Of a stretch of DNA of 64,000 bases, positions 59,790-64,000 are shown piece by piece; positions within the stretch are counted from its first letter, which is position 1, and every line of letters begins with the position of its first letter. The translations under genes were made by a program, and so were the position numbers. This DNA comes from Phyllosticta citriasiana (lineage: Eukaryota; Ascomycota; Dothideomycetes; Botryosphaeriales; Phyllostictaceae): positions 1,116,001 through 1,180,000 of the forward strand of contig JBBPHT010000010.1 in NCBI GenBank assembly GCA_038021145.1, read 5' to 3'. Under the pieces are notes generated by a model that made no database searches, had not been told where the DNA came from, and saw nothing but the letters and a program-made list of their open reading frames with translations.

Positions 59790-60110
59790 ACTAAGTACTA
59801 GGATAATCTCTCTACTTATATCTTCTATAGTTACTATAAGTTACTAGGTTTCTTATAGGGTTATTACGCGAACTATATCTAGGGTACTAGTAACCTTAAC
59901 TATACTATAAGCGACCTTACTAGTACTTATCCTCCTAATTAATATAAAAGATGTAAGGATAAGATATAGCCTAGAGAGTACCTTACTCTTCACTATATAA
60001 TAGATAACTAGGTTAATAACTTTCTCTAGGGCTCTATTAAAGGTGTAATAAGGCCTAAACTTAAGAAGTTAGCTCTAATTCCTACTAAAGAGGAGGAAGA
60101 GGAGTAGGGG
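59790..60110 (+). pseudogene. RIP-eroded plus-strand ORF relic, formerly Cys-rich with acidic end
   Basis: In one plus-strand frame this interval reads as a coherent protein in which the stops are TAA or TAG, the codons RIP makes from Gln or Trp. It has paired Tyr codons where Cys could have stood (TGT/TGC to TAT/TAC), then the runs YKRCKDKI, REYLTLHY, RPKLKKLALIPTKEEEEE and a stop-rich end. The Cys-like spacing with an NY(C) pair vaguely recalls short zinc-binding domains (DUF3716-like) common near fungal repeats; this assignment is a guess. Its strand is opposite to the pol relic, so it may belong to a different or nested element. Confidence 0.4.
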
Positions 60111-60449
60111 TATAAAAGATAAGGAATAAAATTAAAATAGGGGATAGGATAGATAAGGATAAATTAGTTTATATAGATAAGGGTTATTTACTATAGTATT
60201 AGAGGATTCTCTTTACTAGAGTATAGGCGGGTTAGTTATCTAATTACGTTTCTTCCTATAATTCTTATTAGAGGAAGGCTCTTTTCTACTTTTCTAGGTT
60301 CTTTAGTAGTCTAGGGGTAGAAGGATTAGTAGTATAGAAGTCCTCTACTTTTTAGGGGGCCCTAATAAAAGAACTTACTATATACTACTTATTATCTTAA
60401 TTATATCCTACCTATTAAACCTAATACTTTAAAGTTCTATAAGTAACCT

Positions 60450-63400
60450 TACTTACGTAGATAAAGTTAACTTCCTATTCTTACTAGTTATTAATAATCT
60501 TAGGTTTTAGTTCTATGTATCTCTATTATAGTAATAGGTCTATAGCTACTTTATGTAGGTAATTAGTATAGAAAAGGTTTATCACCTTTATACTTTCTAG
60601 AAGATCTAGTTCATATAAATAATCTTTCATTCTAGTAACCTTAAATGGTCCTATATTAGGAGCATCTAATTTTAGATTTAGCTAGTCTATTATCTAGCTA
60701 GTCTTCTTAATGTAAATAAAGTCTCTAATGTTAAAGTTAGGTATATAATAGTATTTATTAGCTTATTAGTAGTTCTTTTCTTATAATTATTAAATTAATT
60801 TATAGGCGTACTTATAGGCCTCTTATCTTCTTTTTTAGAGAGACTAAGCTATAGACTGTGCTCTACCTTCTAGTAAAGTAATTATTATTATGTAAGTAGT
60901 CTAGTTATAATATATATATAGTAAGAAGCTAAGATCTATTTTAGCTAGTATAAGACCTATAGCCTTATATAGAAGGGTAGCCTAAGCTAGGTCCATTAAT
61001 AGTAGAAGGTTAGACTAGTCATTTTAATAGTAATTAATAAAGGGTTATAGTTAGTATATAAGAACCTAATTAACTATCTTAGTAATTCCGTTTATCTAAG
61101 AGTAATAGGCTAAATTAAAGTGTTATTTAATACTAGTTAACTTATATAGCTCCCGTATAAAGGCTAAAATAAACTAAGGACCTTAATCTAATAGTATACT
61201 TTTAGGATTTCCGAAAATTTAGTAGACGTAATTGTAGAAAAGTTAAGATACTCCTTTAGCATGGATTTTCTTTATGTAAGGTAAACTAAAGGTTCTTTAG
61301 GATAACTAGTCTATAATAATAAGGATATAATTAAATCCCTTTTAGTCTTATAGTATCTCTTTAAAATCTATAGCTAGGTATTACTAGGGATAGTTAGGAA
61401 TTAGTAGAGGATATAGAAGGCTAGGTATCTTATTAGTAAATTTATAGTTCTAGTAGTAAATATAGTAGTTTCAGCTATATCTCTTAATTATATAAGTCTA
61501 GCTAGGCTAGTAATAGTATTACTATACTAGCTTTTACATTTTATTAATTCTAGGATAGGTAGTAATATAAGTAGTATATATTACTTTAATTATTCTTATA
61601 TGAAGGTTATCCTAGTTAGGAATAACTAATATGCTATAGTAAAGAAGTAATCCATCCTATAACTTCTAATATAATTTATTTTCCGGTTAAAGATAGGCTA
61701 TTTCCCTCTATAGTTTAAGATCTAGGTTTTCTCTATTTACATAGAGGAGCTCATTAAGGAAAATTATTAGTAGAGAAACTTCTAGCTCTATCATCATAAG
61801 TAGGACTATCTAGGAAGTAGGAATGAGATACTACTCTTATACGGCCTTTAATTTCTCTTTTTAAGTCTTAAGTTACTCTTACTTTCTTATAAGAATATCT
61901 ATAATAATATTTTCCTTTCCTAGTTAGTAGGTAAACTAGACTTAGTACTTAGTAAGTTACTTAGCCTATCTTACTTATTATGCGGATAATTAGTGCTTAG
62001 AAGTAAAGTGTTCTAATACTTAATAGTCTATAATTATAAGAAAAGGTTTATAAAGGCCTATAAGTATAGATCTCTATTCCTCTAGTCCTTATATAATAGC
62101 TAGGAGTTCTTTATTAGGTATTCCGTAGTAGAGTTTAGTATCTAATATTACCTTAGAATAAAAGGATACTAGTTTCTATTTATAATCTTTTTAATATTAT
62201 AATAGGACTCCTATAACTACTCTATTACTTACATCTATTTCCGTATAAGTATCTAAAGTTAGATTATAGTTTATAAGTAGTAATTTACTATATATTAGTT
62301 TCTTAAGGTTCCTAAAAGATTCTTCCTTAACTAGTCTAAGTTATTACTACTTTACTTTTAAACATAGTTTCTCTAGTAGCTAGCTAATTCGTCCGTAGTT
62401 AGGAAGGAATCTCTAATAAAAGTTATAGAATCCTAAGAAAGACTAAAGAGATTAAAGGGTTATAGGTAATTACTAGGTATAAATAGGTTTAATTTTTTAC
62501 GGGTCTATTAATATACCCTTAGTAGAGATAATGTATCCTAGAAATTTCGTGTAAGTAGTTAAGAACTTACTCTTTTTTATATTAGCTTATAGTCCCCCTC
62601 TACATAATTATTATAGAACTTTAATGATGTATTAAGTATAATTATATAGGTTTTTAGAAATAATAAGAATATCATCCATAAAAGTAATAATAAAATCATC
62701 TAAATAGTTAAATAGAACTTAGTTAATAAAATATTAAAAAGTAGTAGGCCTATTACTTAGCCTAAAAGGTAAAACGCGGTATTTAAATAATCTATATCTT
62801 ATATAGAAGGTAGTATATTCTTTAGACTACTTTTAAAGGCGGATTTAATAGAAAGCTTATTAAATATCTAGTTTTATGTAGACTTTTCCCTTACCTACTC
62901 TCTATAAGAGTTCTAAGATAAGAGGTAAAGAATATAAGTCCTTCTTTATCTAATCATTTAACCATTAGTAGTTAATATAAATTCGCTAACCACCTCCGGG
63001 TTTTTTTACTACTAATACTAGAGAGGCGTAGGGTATATAGCTCTTAGTAATAAATCCTTTCTTTAAGTTCTCTTAGACGTATTCCTTTACTACGGCTAGC
63101 TATTCTAGGAACATCCTATAGAGGGGACTTATTAGTAAGCATAGAGAATCCTTATATATAAGAGAAATTTAATAATTAACTCCTATATAATAGGGTAGTA
63201 GCTAATTAGATTCTAGTTTTAAAAAGATGTCACGGTAGTTTTTATACTTAGAGGGTAAATAATTATTAAGATATTTATTAAAAGCTTCATCTTTATTAGC
63301 TTTATTAATATTATTAAGTATAATAGAATAGAGGTTTACTACTTCCGTTAGTATTTTTATAGGTAGGTTAATTTCTATAAGAAAGGTGAAAAAGGTTTCT

Positions 63401-64000
63401 TAATTATTAACTTTAATATTATTAGAGATGTATATTAAAGAAACTAATTAGTTTATCCGTAGATCTTTACTTTATGTAGATAATTTTAGAACTTTTAAAA
63501 GATTTAAAAAAGAAATTTAGTCCGGAGGATCTAACTAAATGAGTTATTAGTTATAGTAATCTAGAAGAATATGATAATATATAAGGAACTAGCAGCCTAG
63601 AATAATATTATAGCGCCTAATATCTAGTATAAAGGCGTATATTATAACTAGCTAATATTAGAAACGGAATTATAATTAATAAATAAAATTAAGTTACTTA
63701 TTTATGCGTTAGTTAAACCTAGAGACTTTAAGGTTCCTACTAGTAATCTTTCTTTTCTTAATCCCTAATTCCCTAAGTTATAGAAGAAGTTAAGGATGAA
63801 TAAAGCTAGATCTATTTATACTAGTATTAACTAGGGCATAAATAGGTATAGCACGACTACTAGCTATAATTATAGTTTATATAGTAAACGGGTATCCTCT
63901 AATAAGGTCATAAATATTTACCTATAAATTAGTAATTTATAGAGCTCTAAGCTTATATCTTAGGGAGGAGACTTCCCCTAAGACTTATTATTTTCTAATA
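60450..64000 (-). mobile_element. Ty3/Gypsy-type LTR retrotransposon pol relic (RT, RNase H, integrase)
   Basis: Read on minus, pol domains appear in the Gypsy order. The reverse transcriptase entry motif KKPGGG plus a mutated WRF..DYR-like stretch is at about 62971-63016. The polymerase active-site box FMDDILI is at about 62665-62690. An RNase H start (TEIDVSN...VIGVLL) is at about 62201-62262. The integrase core GNPKSILLD-G-P-F...RELY is at about 61141-61212, after RNase H. Integrase downstream of RNase H distinguishes Ty3/Gypsy from Ty1/Copia. In-frame stops fall where family members have Gln or Trp, as RIP would cause. The gag end lies beyond 64000. Not functional. Confidence 0.75.

Larger units (their letters stand above)
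57655..64000. mobile_element. RIP-mutated, TA-rich transposon block, open at the right edge
   Basis: The composition changes abruptly near 57,640-57,670 from ordinary to strongly A/T. TA steps are very abundant and CA/TG are scarce, the mark of repeat-induced point mutation (C to T next to A, on both strands). No open frame over 60 codons is found in more than 6 kb. Recognisable relics are listed separately: a minus-strand Ty3/Gypsy pol and a plus-strand Cys-rich ORF. I could not define long terminal repeats or target-site duplications. A candidate repeated patch with TAATAGCTATTATG occurs twice near 58,735-58,785, followed by a C-run. Confidence 0.85.

Noticed and set aside
1..64000. CRISPR arrays, bacterial operons or prophage
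   Set aside because: Intron-rich eukaryotic genes throughout; the short tandem repeats lack spacer structure.

Overview
The window is nuclear DNA of a filamentous ascomycete, most likely a Sordariomycete and plausibly Hypocreales. The evidence is many short introns (44 to 130 nt) with fungal GT-AG signals and CTAAC/CTGAC-type branch sites, pyrimidine-rich leaders, fungal-type proteins (Tfc3, eIF4B, Dot1, Erg1, Trm732, an adenylate-forming reductase), and a strongly TA-rich block at the right end that looks like repeat-induced point mutation (RIP). I find 17 protein-coding genes between 1 and 57.1 kb. Splice sites were placed by eye: each join keeps the reading frame and restores a conserved protein, but no transcript data were available.

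Layout. 0-5.8 kb: TFIIIC B-block subunit (Tfc3-like), open at the left edge. 6.3-8.5 kb: acetoacetyl-CoA synthetase. 9.3-10.5 kb: GTP cyclohydrolase II (RIB1). 11.6-15.2 kb (minus): A-T-R adenylate-forming reductase. 17.3-18.4 kb (minus): lectin-like single-pass membrane protein. 19.3-21.2 kb (minus): 14-TM MFS exporter. 23.2-24.4 kb (minus): uncharacterised Tim17-like membrane protein, head to head with eIF4B (24.7-26.6 kb). 27.8-29.4 kb: DOT1. 30.4-32.4 kb (minus): tyrosinase. 35.9-37.5 kb: uncharacterised membrane-anchored Ser-rich protein. 38.2-39.9 kb: squalene epoxidase ERG1. 40.7-46.3 kb (minus): nine-exon Trm732/THADA-like protein, head to head with TIM23 (46.8-47.5 kb). 48.8-50.3 kb (minus): SDS22. 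51.7-53.8 kb (minus): Psr1/CTD-type phosphatase. 55.1-57.0 kb (minus): ILV3 dihydroxy-acid dehydratase. From about 57.65 kb to the end: RIP-ruined transposon DNA with a minus-strand Ty3/Gypsy pol relic (RT, RNase H, integrase) and a second plus-strand relic ORF.

Most genes are conserved housekeeping genes (tRNA and 5S transcription, tRNA modification, translation, chromatin, mitochondrial import, sterol, riboflavin and branched-chain amino acid synthesis). They do not form one pathway. The accessory-looking part is 11.6-21.2 kb, where a reductase-ended NRPS-like enzyme, a surface lectin-like protein and a drug-type exporter lie on the same strand with 1-2 kb gaps. I see no clear biosynthetic cluster and no convincing new defence or mobile system. 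The least understood items are the Tim17-like gene, the lectin-like gene, the 458-aa membrane protein, three gene-free gaps of 2-3.5 kb, and the relic ORF in the RIP block.
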